A program made the translations under genes and the position numbers. A stretch of DNA of 14,305 bases from Acidimicrobiaceae bacterium. GTDB lineage: Bacteria > Actinomycetota > Acidimicrobiia > Acidimicrobiales > Bog-793. The notes below the pieces were generated by a model, which was not told the origin of the DNA, made no database searches, and saw nothing but the letters and a program-made list of their open reading frames with translations. Shown in pieces: positions 1 to 7,906 of this stretch. Position 1 is the stretch's first letter. Every line of letters starts with the position of its first letter. The stretch covers positions 17,145 through 31,449 of the forward strand of contig PMZN01000195.1 in the NCBI GenBank assembly GCA_003170375.1, read 5' to 3'.

Positions 1-89
1 AACGGCGACGCAAGCAACCTGGCGAGCGTGAGCGCGTTCGCCGGTGTCATCAGAGCCGATGGCCCGAAGATCGTGTCGGGGCGACTCAT
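1..89 (-). CDS. pgsA: PgsA N-terminus (CDP-diacylglycerol-glycerol-3-phosphate 3-phosphatidyltransferase), partial
   Basis: Reading the minus strand from an ATG at 89-87 gives 29 codons that run off the window edge. Residues 15-29 read TPANALTLARLLASP, which matches the typical start of PgsA, a cytoplasmic-membrane enzyme that makes phosphatidylglycerol phosphate from CDP-diacylglycerol and glycerol 3-phosphate. The catalytic CDP-alcohol phosphotransferase motif would lie outside the window and cannot be checked. The start overlaps the rimO stop codon as ATGA (positions 89-86), so translation is probably coupled; no clear ribosome binding site precedes it. The rimO-pgsA order is common in actinobacteria and supports the call. 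The fragment is short, so identity rests on this motif plus context. Confidence 0.72.
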   Translation of the reverse strand, partial: MSRPDTIFGPSALMTPANALTLARLLASP

Positions 90-1414
90 GGCGCCGACCC
101 GCCAACGAGCTCGAACGCGGGCACGGCCTCAAGGTCGGGCCCGACCGCGCCCACGAAGCGGACCGGGCCGAGCCAGCCCTCCGGGAGCGAGCTTGGCACC
201 CGCACGATTCCGTCGATCTCCGGTGCTTCCCGGTAAGACCGCGCATGGCCGGGCCGATCGACGAGCACATCGCTCATCGTCCCGACCAAATGGCTGCGTC
301 GACGAGCTGTGATCGCCTCCTGCAGCTCCGAGCACTCCCGGAGGCGCTCGAGTGCGAGCGAGCTCGGGACCTGCTGGCCGAGACCCGCGGCCAGCGTCCC
401 GTCCTCGCGAGAGAACGTGAAGAACCCCGCCCAGTCGAGGCTCGCCTCCTCGATGAACCTCAGCAGCTCGTCGTGGTCCTCCTCGGTCTCGCCGGGATAT
501 CCGAGTATGAACGACGAGCGGAACACAGCACCTGGCTCGAGCCGGCGAATCCGTCCGATCCGCTCGAGGAACCGGGGGCCGTCCCCCCAGCGGCGCATCG
601 TGCGCAACAGGCGCCCCGAAGCGTGCTGGAGGGAGAGATCGAAGTAGGCGACACCGGTCCCGATCATCGCCTCGACGAGCCGATCGTTGAGCGAGGACGG
701 GTAGAGGTAGAGCAGGCGGACCCGATCGACTCGCTGTGCCGCCGCGCCGATGAGCTCCACGATGCCGGGAGCAGCACTCTCGCGCTGCCCCACGGCTGCG
801 GTGCGGTCGTGGCCGTACGAGGCGAGATCCTGCGCGACAAGCACGATCTCGCGTACCTGCAGCGCCTCGATCTCTGCAAGGATCGAAGCCGACGGCCTCG
901 AGCGCTGCTTGCCGCGAAACGACGGGATCGCGCAGAACCCACACCGCCGGTCGCAGCCTTCGGCGACCTTGACGTAGGCCCACGGTGCGGCTGCGGGTGG
1001 CCGAGGGAGCTCCAACAGGTCGAAGCTGTGCATCGATCCGTCGGCGGACGAGGCGTCCGGTCCCACCCGCACGACGCGCCGGGCGGTCTTCATCTCGACG
1101 GGCACGCCGAAGCCGGCAACGAGATCGATCTCGCCGAGCGCAGCCGCGAGCTCTTCACCCGAGCGCTCGGCGAGGCAGCCTGTGACGACGAGCCGAGACC
1201 CGAGCTTTCGCAGGCCGTCGAGCTCGAGGATGGTCTCGATCGACTCCTCGCGAGCGGCATCGATGAAGGCGCAGGTGTTCACCACGACAAGATCGGCCTC
1301 TCCAGGATCCTGTGCCGGCTCGTAGCCGCTCGCGGCCAAACGACCGATCAGCTTCTGAGAGTCGACCTCATTCTTCGGGCAGCCGAGCGTTGTGACCCAA
1401 AAGCGCTCGTCCAC
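86..1414 (-). CDS. rimO: Ribosomal protein S12 methylthiotransferase RimO
   Basis: This 442-residue protein starts with GTG and has the family's usual length. It is a radical-SAM enzyme that adds a methylthio group to a conserved aspartate of ribosomal protein S12. The N-terminal UPF0004 domain carries three cluster cysteines (C12 in TLGCPKNEVDSQ, C48 in VVNTCAF, C80 in VTGCLAER). The radical-SAM triad is C154, C158 and C161 (EGCDRRCGFCAIPSFRGKQ), and the last 65 or so residues fit a TRAM RNA-binding domain. The GCPKNEVDSQ signature and the IDAAREESIETI segment separate it from MiaB. A TACGCT -10 box ends 6 nt before the GTG, suggesting a leaderless start in addition to read-through from the genes upstream. 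It overlaps pgsA by 4 nt downstream. Confidence 0.95.
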   Translation of the reverse strand: MDERFWVTTLGCPKNEVDSQKLIGRLAASGYEPAQDPGEADLVVVNTCAFIDAAREESIETILELDGLRKLGSRLVVTGCLAERSGEELAAALGEIDLVAGFGVPVEMKTARRVVRVGPDASSADGSMHSFDLLELPRPPAAAPWAYVKVAEGCDRRCGFCAIPSFRGKQRSRPSASILAEIEALQVREIVLVAQDLASYGHDRTAAVGQRESAAPGIVELIGAAAQRVDRVRLLYLYPSSLNDRLVEAMIGTGVAYFDLSLQHASGRLLRTMRRWGDGPRFLERIGRIRRLEPGAVFRSSFILGYPGETEEDHDELLRFIEEASLDWAGFFTFSREDGTLAAGLGQQVPSSLALERLRECSELQEAITARRRSHLVGTMSDVLVDRPGHARSYREAPEIDGIVRVPSSLPEGWLGPVRFVGAVGPDLEAVPAFELVGGSAP

Positions 1415-1420
1415 CTACGA

Positions 1421-1426
1421 AGCGTA
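1421..1426 (-). promoter_or_regulatory. Candidate leaderless -10 box for rimO
   Basis: Read on the minus strand, TACGCT fits the actinobacterial -10 pattern TANNNT and lies 6 nt before the GTG start of rimO, so the transcript would begin at or next to the start codon. No convincing -35 hexamer is seen, and no Shine-Dalgarno sequence precedes the GTG, which agrees with leaderless translation. The motif is short and could occur by chance. Confidence 0.4.
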
Positions 1427-1457
1427 CCAATGCCGGGGTGCCGCGCTCTTCGAATCC

Positions 1458-2201
1458 TCAGAGCCGGTCAAGTAACTCCCGACGCTTCTGCTCGTACTCG
1501 GCATCGGTGATGACACCGTGCTGGTGCAGCCCCGCCAGCTCGCCAAGCTGTTGGGCGACGGTCGGCGTCGCCTGGGTGCGCGGCATCGGTTCCACAACCC
1601 GTGGCGCAGGGACAGGCGGCGTGGGATCGGTGATCGGTGGCGGTGAGTAGGCGCTCGGTGTCGTGGCCGGTCGTGCAGCTTCAGACACGACCTCCGCAGG
1701 GCCCTGCGCCACGGGGTAACCACCGGCGCTCTGAGCCACGACGCGGTTGATCAGCGACTGCACCTGGTCTGGTCGGCTGATGTCCGGGAATGGATCCTGC
1801 CCCTGCCGACCGGCGGACTCGACGGTGAGACTGCCAGCCCGGACGATCCTCTCGACGACGGTTTGGTGATATGTCACGTCCTGCACACGCCCGATCGGGA
1901 TCTCCCTGCCTGTCCTCCTCAGCACACCGGTTCGGTAGACGATCCGCTGAGAGGTGACGACAAAGGTGGTGGTGCGCCAGCCGAGGTAGCGAGCGCCCAG
2001 GTAGACGAGCGCGGCGACGCCGACGCCGAGCAGGATCCACCCCACGACAACCGGTGCGCTCGTCCACACCACGACGGCAGCCACACAGCCGGCGACAACG
2101 AGAACGGTGAAGACCGACGGCCAGAACAAGTAGGACCAGTTCGGCCTCGAGTCGAGGTAGATCTCCTCGCCGGGACCCAACAGCCTCGTCGGGAAGCTCA
2201 T
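1458..2201 (-). CDS. Membrane PH-domain (bPH2/DUF304) protein with C-terminal SHOCT domain
   Basis: The 247-residue protein has two hydrophobic segments (about residues 26-46 and 50-72). A bacterial PH-like domain follows (about 73-155, with TTTFVVTSQRIVYRTGVL and EIPIGRVQDVTYHQ). Then comes a proline-rich linker (about 165-210) and a short C-terminal helical SHOCT domain (about 213-247, LGELAGLHQHGVITDAEYEQ). Such proteins are membrane-anchored and their exact job is unknown; SHOCT is thought to mediate oligomerisation. The start is taken at the ATG at 2201, 28 nt after the ddl stop. An upstream in-frame start at 2261 would overlap ddl by 32 nt and add residues unlike the family, and a GTG immediately before the ATG is also possible. 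It probably sits in an operon with ddl and rimO. Confidence 0.85.
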   Translation of the reverse strand: MSFPTRLLGPGEEIYLDSRPNWSYLFWPSVFTVLVVAGCVAAVVVWTSAPVVVGWILLGVGVAALVYLGARYLGWRTTTFVVTSQRIVYRTGVLRRTGREIPIGRVQDVTYHQTVVERIVRAGSLTVESAGRQGQDPFPDISRPDQVQSLINRVVAQSAGGYPVAQGPAEVVSEAARPATTPSAYSPPPITDPTPPVPAPRVVEPMPRTQATPTVAQQLGELAGLHQHGVITDAEYEQKRRELLDRL

Positions 2202-2229
2202 CACGCCAACCCGGGCGTCAGCCAGCAGC

Positions 2230-3471
2230 TCATCCGAGCTTGCTCGCGATAGACCCTGCAAGCCGCAGGGCCGACCCGTCCGAACCCACCGACGAGTAAG
2301 CGGCCGCGGGGCGCTGGATCGCTTCGGCCAACAAATCGAGCATCAACGACGTGAAGGGCAAGCGTGGATCGACCCACAAATAGTGAGAGAGCGAACCCGG
2401 GATCGTGTTGATCTCGTTTATGAACACGTCCTCACCGTCGGACAGGAAATCCAGCCGCGCGACACCACGTAAACCTACGAGCGAGGCAACCTCGGGTGCC
2501 AACACGCGAATGCGCTGCTCGAGCTCAGGCGCGATCTGCGCAGGCAGCTCGCGCGGGGCAGATGTCATCCCCTCCGACCCGACATACTTGTCCTCGTAGC
2601 CAAGGATCTCCCCTCCGCCGCGCGTCCGAAGCGGCCGTTCGATCGCCGACAGCTGGAGCTCAGGCCAGCTCCTGATGGCAAGCTGCAGGTCGAACATCTC
2701 AGCTTCGTACGGCTCGAGAATCGCGCCTCGGCGCAGGTGAGAGTTCGCCTTCAGACGGGCACGCGCGGTATCGAAATCTGAGACGACCTCGATGCCGATG
2801 GAAGATCCTCCAAAGCGCGGCTTCAAGATGTAGGGGGGGGCGAATCCCGGTTCTTCGCCGTCCTCGCTCAATGGCACCCGCGGCAGGGCCGGCATGCCAG
2901 CGTAGATCACGAGCGCGCCAAAAGCGAGCTTGTCCATGCCGAGGGCGGCCCCCATCGCTGTCGGGCCGGAGTACGGAACTCCCGTCAGGTCCAGGGCACC
3001 CTGGAGGGTCCCGTCCTCTCCCGGGCCGCCGTGACAGCAGACCAGCACCGCATCGAGTTCGAGGTGATCCTCCCTCGCACGCAACCCGCTCGCGGGCCTG
3101 ACAAAGCCGCCACCCGGGCCACTTATCAGGCGTAGGCGCACGGCATTGGAGGGGACTCCCTCGACAAATCCTGCCGCCTCGGTCGCGGCTTGAACCTCGT
3201 ACCAGTCACCTGACTTCGACCAGTACAAAGAACGTACGCTGCCGACTCCCGGAGCGTGGACGAGAGCGTGGACGGCCTGCAGTCCACTAAGAACCGAGAC
3301 GTCGTGCTCAGGCGACGGACCGCCGTAGATCACCCCCACGCGCGCGGGGCGGCTGCTCTGATTCGCGCCGACATCGCGTGCGTCGCCTGAACGCGCCTCA
3401 ACGACTGCACGTGGCAGAACGAACGCTCCCCGATCGTCCAAGTCCAAACGGCGCTTTCCCCTCTGCCTCAT
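2230..3471 (-). CDS. ddl: D-alanine-D-alanine ligase family protein (Ddl-like, divergent)
   Basis: This ATP-grasp ligase most likely joins two D-alanines for peptidoglycan precursors in the cytoplasm. Visible motifs are GGPSPEHDVSVLSG (50-63), HGGPGEDGTLQG (147-158), SGPTAMGAALGMDK (168-181), the ATP-binding KPRFGGSSIG (217-226) and the metal-binding ending INEINTIPGS (351-360). The residues after that ending, LSHYLW, differ from the usual Ddl GMT..S pattern that contacts the second D-Ala, so substrate choice is less certain. From the ATG at 3471 the protein is 413 residues, about 43 longer at the N-terminus than the conserved core. A purine-rich AGAGGGGA inside the first codons sits about 9 nt before an in-frame TTG (codon 9, near 3447), and GTG codons occur right at the core, so the true start may be internal. 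murF lies 91 nt upstream, which supports the role. Confidence 0.85.
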   Translation of the reverse strand: MRQRGKRRLDLDDRGAFVLPRAVVEARSGDARDVGANQSSRPARVGVIYGGPSPEHDVSVLSGLQAVHALVHAPGVGSVRSLYWSKSGDWYEVQAATEAAGFVEGVPSNAVRLRLISGPGGGFVRPASGLRAREDHLELDAVLVCCHGGPGEDGTLQGALDLTGVPYSGPTAMGAALGMDKLAFGALVIYAGMPALPRVPLSEDGEEPGFAPPYILKPRFGGSSIGIEVVSDFDTARARLKANSHLRRGAILEPYEAEMFDLQLAIRSWPELQLSAIERPLRTRGGGEILGYEDKYVGSEGMTSAPRELPAQIAPELEQRIRVLAPEVASLVGLRGVARLDFLSDGEDVFINEINTIPGSLSHYLWVDPRLPFTSLMLDLLAEAIQRPAAAYSSVGSDGSALRLAGSIASKLG

Positions 3472-3562
3472 CGTGTCGCCACTTTATGCCACACTCCGAG
3501 CGCGAACACCGACCGAGGTCCGCCCGATTGGCGTTTCCTCTTCCGACCGAACCGCGGTGCCC

Positions 3563-5113
3563 TTAAGGGAAGTGATCCGGGAGATCATTCTCGAACAGCA
3601 CGGCGTCGCCCGGACCGAGCTGCTCGCGCGCCCAGGCGACCGCCTCCTCTCGGGTGCCGACGAGCTTCACCGACAACGGCAGTCCCGCCCGGCGACAACC
3701 CTCGACGAGTGCGGCCCTGTTCGTCCTTCCGACGACGACGAGGTCCGTCAGAACACCCGCCGCTCTCTCGGCCAAGGCCGCGTTCTCAGCAGTCTGTGTC
3801 TTGCCGAGCTCCACCATCCCAGGTGTCACGAGGACTCGCCGGCCTTCACTGGCCTCCGATGCGAGCGCATCGAGGGCATGTCGGGCACCGGCCGGGTTCG
3901 CGTTGAAGGTGTCATCGAGCACGACATAACCGGCCTTGGCCTGGTAGCGCTGCAACCGATTCGGCACGCTGGGCAAGGAGGAAAGGCGCCTCACCACCAC
4001 CTCGGGATCGATCCCGATCTCGACCGCCACCGCCACCGCGCACGCCGCGTTCGATCGGATGGGCGATGGGGACCCCCGCGCAAGGACGACGACGCCCGAC
4101 GTCTCTCCGCAAAGTCGTAGCTCGAGGCCATCAGCGTGTTCCAGCACGGCAACGTCCGCGCTCACGTCGGTTCCCGAGACGCGGACCACCTTCTGGGTCG
4201 CGGCAAGACGCCGCGCGAGTCCCTCGAGCCGCTCGTCGTCGATGTTGAGCACGACCACGCGGGCCGCCGAGGTGATCTCCGCCTTCGCCGACAGCGTCCT
4301 GTCGAGGGTGCCGAAGCGCTCCAGATGGGCCGGTCCGATCGAGGTGATGACAACGACATCGGGCTGCAGCCAGAGGCAGAGCGCCGAGATCTCCCCCGGT
4401 CCATAGGCTCCCATCTCGGCCACGAGTACCTCGGTCCCGGGCACGAGATGCTCATTGACCGTGCGCGCGAGCCCGGCGCGATTGTTGAAGCTGCGTGGGC
4501 TCGCGACGACGCTGCGGTCACCAGCAATGAGGTGAGCGACGTAGGTCTTCGTTGTCGTCTTCCCGTACGACCCCGTGATCCCCACCACGAGGGGCCGAAC
4601 CCGGGCGAGCACAGCCGACGCGCGACCGACGTAGCGTTGCGCGAGCACGTCCTCGACAGGCCGGAGGACGGCGAGCGCCACGTCGACAAACAAGGGAACG
4701 GCGATCGCGCTCCACGCCGCCGCGAGCACGGCGGCGGAGAGACTGCTGAAGACGGCGGCCAGCGCGATGCCAAGACCTTCGAGCCCAACGGTGACAAACA
4801 CGACCTGAGACATCCGGCGCGTCCACGCGAGACGCGACGTGCGACCCCGCAGACGAAGGCCGACCGGCCCGATCCCCACGATGGCGCCGGTAGCGAGAGC
4901 TGCAGCCGGAGCGATGGTCGCGACCGCGGCGCTGATCACAGCCGCTGCGGCTAGAGCGATGTTGAACGGCGTGCTCGTCCACCAACGCCACCCGAAGCGC
5001 GCGACCGCTCCTGGCAGGTAGTGCTCGTGTTGGGCGACGCGAAGCCACCGCAGGTCAGCGCAAATGATCGAGATTGCGGCTGCGCCGAGCGCGACGGCGC
5101 TGAGCGCGGTCAC
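3563..5113 (-). CDS. murF: MurF-type Mur ligase with N-terminal transmembrane domain
   Basis: The 516-residue protein (GTG start) is predicted to attach the D-Ala-D-Ala dipeptide to UDP-MurNAc-tripeptide. The ligase core has the ATP P-loop GITGSYGKTTTKT (178-190), EMGAYGPGEIS (233-243), SIGPAHLERFG (258-268), AKAEI (276-280, a lysine in the usual carbamylated position) and DDTFNANPAG, with TPGMVELG matching the MurF C-terminal domain. Instead of the UDP-sugar-binding Mur N-domain, residues 1 to about 150 hold four or five hydrophobic segments (about 2-22, 48-68, 70-87, 103-122, 127-150), so the enzyme looks membrane-anchored. The cysteine-bearing zinc loop expected of MurT is not apparent. 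The adjacent ddl makes its likely second substrate. It lies 34 nt downstream of the hydrolase on the same strand. Confidence 0.82.
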   Translation of the reverse strand: MTALSAVALGAAAISIICADLRWLRVAQHEHYLPGAVARFGWRWWTSTPFNIALAAAAVISAAVATIAPAAALATGAIVGIGPVGLRLRGRTSRLAWTRRMSQVVFVTVGLEGLGIALAAVFSSLSAAVLAAAWSAIAVPLFVDVALAVLRPVEDVLAQRYVGRASAVLARVRPLVVGITGSYGKTTTKTYVAHLIAGDRSVVASPRSFNNRAGLARTVNEHLVPGTEVLVAEMGAYGPGEISALCLWLQPDVVVITSIGPAHLERFGTLDRTLSAKAEITSAARVVVLNIDDERLEGLARRLAATQKVVRVSGTDVSADVAVLEHADGLELRLCGETSGVVVLARGSPSPIRSNAACAVAVAVEIGIDPEVVVRRLSSLPSVPNRLQRYQAKAGYVVLDDTFNANPAGARHALDALASEASEGRRVLVTPGMVELGKTQTAENAALAERAAGVLTDLVVVGRTNRAALVEGCRRAGLPLSVKLVGTREEAVAWAREQLGPGDAVLFENDLPDHFP

Positions 5114-5147
5114 GAGCCGGACGTGTCCGCGGTCGACTCTCCGACGA

Positions 5148-5885
5148 TCACGTCTTCAGCCGTCCGATCGCGGCACGTAGCTCACCTGGAGCAGTGAGAG
5201 GGGTCAGATGGCCGGCACCAGGGCAAACAACGAGATGAGCGTCTGGCAGCTCACGCTGCAACTGCTCGGCCGTCGCCAAGGGAGCAGCCGTGTCGTGGTC
5301 ACCCCACACCAGCTCGACCGGACACCGCACCGCAGCGATCGCCGCAGCGTAATCCTCTGCAAGCGTACGCACGAGAATGTCCCGCATGACGCCGGAGGCG
5401 GCACGGTAGTCATCGGACCCGTAGCGCTGTCGTAACGCTTCCATCCTCTCCTGGCCGATCACTCCGCGCGCCGCTAGCCCGCGCGCCATCCTGAAACGCA
5501 GCCGCGGCTTCGAACGGGCGCCAGCAGGTCGGTACAGCGGTGCTCCGCTCAACACAAGACCCGCAATCTGGTCCGGACGCCTCGCGGCAAGATGCACCGC
5601 GACGCGGCCGCCGAAAGAATGCCCGAGCACGACTACCCGCGGCGCCATCTCGTCGAGCACGGCGCCGACTGCTTCGGCGTAGTCGGGAGTTCCCCATACT
5701 TCCTCGGGTGCGGCGGCGCTTCCGAACCCGGGCAGGTCGAGTGCGATCGCGTCGATTCCCGGGGGCGCGAGAACGGCCTCGAAGTCCCGGTGGTCGCGGC
5801 GCCACCCGTGCAGAGCCAGGACCCACGGCGTGCCCGTGCCGTACGACTCCCCGAACAGGCGTGAGCCGGCGAAAGACGTGAGCAT
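5148..5885 (-). CDS. Alpha/beta-fold hydrolase
   Basis: From the ATG at 5885 this gives 245 residues, the usual size for the family. The catalytic triad is visible: nucleophile S90 in GHSFGG (88-93), D198 in WGDHDTAAP, and H226 in GAGHLTPL. The oxyanion-side motif HGW is at 26-28. No signal peptide or membrane segment is seen, so it is probably cytoplasmic. The substrate cannot be told from sequence; the family includes esterases, lipases, haloperoxidase-like and C-C hydrolases. An in-frame ATG at 5966 would add 27 residues without family similarity and would overlap the divergent helicase leader. The 5885 start is preferred and has a TAGCTT box 7 nt before it. This is probably the first gene of the murF-ddl run. 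Confidence 0.85.
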   Translation of the reverse strand: MLTSFAGSRLFGESYGTGTPWVLALHGWRRDHRDFEAVLAPPGIDAIALDLPGFGSAAAPEEVWGTPDYAEAVGAVLDEMAPRVVVLGHSFGGRVAVHLAARRPDQIAGLVLSGAPLYRPAGARSKPRLRFRMARGLAARGVIGQERMEALRQRYGSDDYRAASGVMRDILVRTLAEDYAAAIAAVRCPVELVWGDHDTAAPLATAEQLQRELPDAHLVVCPGAGHLTPLTAPGELRAAIGRLKT

Positions 5886-5892
5886 TTCAAAA

Positions 5893-5898
5893 AAGCTA
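5893..5898 (-). promoter_or_regulatory. Candidate leaderless -10 box for the hydrolase-murF-ddl run
   Basis: On the minus strand TAGCTT is followed by 7 nt (TTTTGAA) and then the ATG at 5885. This TANNNT spacing fits a leaderless transcript, and no Shine-Dalgarno sequence precedes the ATG. The -35 region is poorly conserved. The A/T tract here stands out in a GC-rich background. Confidence 0.4.
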
Positions 5899-5974
5899 AC
5901 GCGTCCTCGCGCCGGCGCACTTGACCCTGCACAGGACTGCCCCCCGTCCTCTGAACGCTGAGACAACCGACCGC

Positions 5975-5980
5975 TACGGT
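5975..5980 (+). promoter_or_regulatory. Candidate leaderless -10 box for the UvrD2-like helicase
   Basis: TACGGT lies 6 nt before the ATG at 5987, giving a likely transcription start at or next to the start codon. No ribosome binding site is seen, and a TGAACG-like hexamer 17 nt upstream is at best a weak -35. This supports 5987 rather than 5921 as the helicase start. Confidence 0.42.
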
Positions 5981-5986
5981 CTGTTC

Positions 5987-7906
5987 ATGGAGTCGAGCGT
6001 GACACGGTCGAGCGACCTGGCCGGACGGCTGCTGGCCGGATGCGACCCTCAGCAGCGCGAAGCGATCACGACTGAGGCGCGGCCTTTGTGCGTGCTGGCC
6101 GCTGCCGGTTCTGGCAAGACTCGGGTGCTCACGCGTCGCATCGCTTGGCGGGTGAACGAAGGCACTGCCTCGGCACGGTACGTGCTGGCGCTCACCTTCA
6201 CTCGCAAGGCCGCATCCGAGCTCAGGGGCCGGCTGGCGAGCCTCGGTCTCGCTGAGCCGGCGACGGCCGGGACCTTCCATGCCGTGGCACTCGGGGAGCT
6301 CAGACGCCTGGCAGCCGAGCGTGGCGGGCCGGCGCCAGTGGTCATCGCCTCCAAGGCTCGCCTCCTGGCCACGGCCGCAGGCCAGGACATTGGCCATGCT
6401 CGCGCCATGCTCGCTGATCTTGCCTCCGAGATCGAATGGGCTCAGGCCCAATGCCTCACTGCTCGTGAATACCCGCGAGCTGCCAGCACCTCCGGGCGAC
6501 CGAGCCAGTGCGACCCAGTTGTCGTCACGGAGATCTGGAGGCGCTACGACCGGGAGAAGCAACGCCGGGGCGTCCTCGACTTCGACGACCTTCTCCTGCG
6601 CTGCGCGACCGAGCTCGAGAACGACGCAGAGTTCGCCGCTTCAGCACGGTGGCGGTTCCGTCACCTCTTCGTGGACGAGTACCAGGACGTGAACCCGGCA
6701 CAGGTGAGGCTGCTCGAAGCGTGGCTCGGCGACAACGACGACCTCTGCGTGGTAGGCGACCCCGACCAGGCAATTTATTCGTGGAACGGGAGTGATCCGC
6801 GAGCCCTCATCGACTTTCCGCAACGGCATCCCGGTGCCCGGGTCGTTCGGCTTGCCGTGAACTATCGCTCGACGGACGTCGTGTTGGCGGTCGCGTCATC
6901 GGTCCTGACAGGTGAACCGAGCTTCGGCCCCGCGCCACCGGCCGGCGATCGGTCGGGTGAGTCGAGAGCGGAACCTGGAGACGTGCTGGTCACCGGGTAC
7001 CCGCGGGCGGGCGGTTGCGCACAACCGATAGTCGCCTACGAGACTGACGCCGACGAGGCGCTGGGCGTTGTGGCCGCATTGAGGCGGGCCCGAAGCCCTG
7101 GCGCGCTGTGGTCAAGCCTCGCCGTCCTGGCTCGTACGAACGCCCAGCTCGTGCTCTTCGAGCGCGAGCTGGAGGCCGCGGGCGTTCCGTTCCGAAGCGG
7201 AGGAGGTCGCGCGTTTCTCGCGCGCCCAGCGGTCCGCCGGGCTTTGGATCGCTTGACCAGCGCGCCGGACTCACCGGGCATTCACGGGTGGCTCGAAGAG
7301 CTCGCCGGGATGGGAACCGGACCGGCGGTAGGCATCCCGGAGGATGAACGCGAGGCCTTCGATGCCCCGTCAGGCGGCAATGACATCGCCGAGATCGCGC
7401 CGGTCGATGATGATCTAGTCGAGCTCGGGGCTCTAGCGATGGAGTACCTCCGGTACGACTCGAGTGCGAGTGCAGCCGGGTTCGTCTCCTGGCTCGACGC
7501 GAGCCTGCGCTCCGATCCTCCCCGGCAGGTCGGGGACGCCGTCGACGTCATGACCTTCCACCGCGCAAAGGGCCTCGAATGGCGTGTCGTCTTTGTGACA
7601 GGCCTCGAGGACGGTCTCGTCCCGATAACTCATGCGCGCAGTCCCGAGGCCGCGGCCGAAGAGCGCAGGCTGCTCTACGTCGCGTGCACGCGAGCCATGG
7701 ACGACCTTCGTTGCTCGTGGGCACGCGAGCGATCCTTCGCAGGTCGCCGTTCGGTCCGCAAGCCTTCGCCGTATCTTGCAGCTATCGAGGCCACCCATCG
7801 TGACCTCGCACGTCTGGCCGAGGTGACATCCGAACGATCGCGCGCCTCGCAACGGGAGGTGCAGGCCCTACTGGCAGGCCGGCAACGAGCGCGCCGGGCA
7901 CCATGA
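5987..7906 (+). CDS. UvrD/PcrA-family SF1A DNA helicase (UvrD2-like)
   Basis: The 639-residue protein carries all the SF1A helicase motifs. These are a Q-motif (PQQREAI, 21-27), Walker A (AAAGSGKT, 38-45), motif Ia (LTFTRKAASELRGRL), TFHA (96-99), Walker B DEYQD (230-234), motif III GDPDQAIYSWNG (257-268), motif IV NYRST, motif V MTFHRAKGLEW (522-532) and motif VI ERRLLYVACTRA (559-570). It should be an ATP-driven 3'-to-5' DNA translocase or helicase in repair. The N-terminal wording (QREAI, LTFTRKAASELRGRL, then TFHAVALGELR) is closest to mycobacterial UvrD2. However, it ends about 70 residues after motif VI with a basic helical tail and no recognisable HRDC domain. The start at 5987 fits the Q-motif spacing; the ATG at 5921 adds 22 unrelated residues. 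Confidence 0.9.
   Translation: MESSVTRSSDLAGRLLAGCDPQQREAITTEARPLCVLAAAGSGKTRVLTRRIAWRVNEGTASARYVLALTFTRKAASELRGRLASLGLAEPATAGTFHAVALGELRRLAAERGGPAPVVIASKARLLATAAGQDIGHARAMLADLASEIEWAQAQCLTAREYPRAASTSGRPSQCDPVVVTEIWRRYDREKQRRGVLDFDDLLLRCATELENDAEFAASARWRFRHLFVDEYQDVNPAQVRLLEAWLGDNDDLCVVGDPDQAIYSWNGSDPRALIDFPQRHPGARVVRLAVNYRSTDVVLAVASSVLTGEPSFGPAPPAGDRSGESRAEPGDVLVTGYPRAGGCAQPIVAYETDADEALGVVAALRRARSPGALWSSLAVLARTNAQLVLFERELEAAGVPFRSGGGRAFLARPAVRRALDRLTSAPDSPGIHGWLEELAGMGTGPAVGIPEDEREAFDAPSGGNDIAEIAPVDDDLVELGALAMEYLRYDSSASAAGFVSWLDASLRSDPPRQVGDAVDVMTFHRAKGLEWRVVFVTGLEDGLVPITHARSPEAAAEERRLLYVACTRAMDDLRCSWARERSFAGRRSVRKPSPYLAAIEATHRDLARLAEVTSERSRASQREVQALLAGRQRARRAP

Noticed and set aside
44..1510. 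Long plus-strand open frame opposite rimO (488 codons)
   Set aside because: It is a GC-rich shadow of rimO, whose motifs are unambiguous.
4136..4954. Plus-strand open frame opposite murF
   Set aside because: Composition is Arg/Asp/His-rich shadow sequence and it has no recognisable domain.
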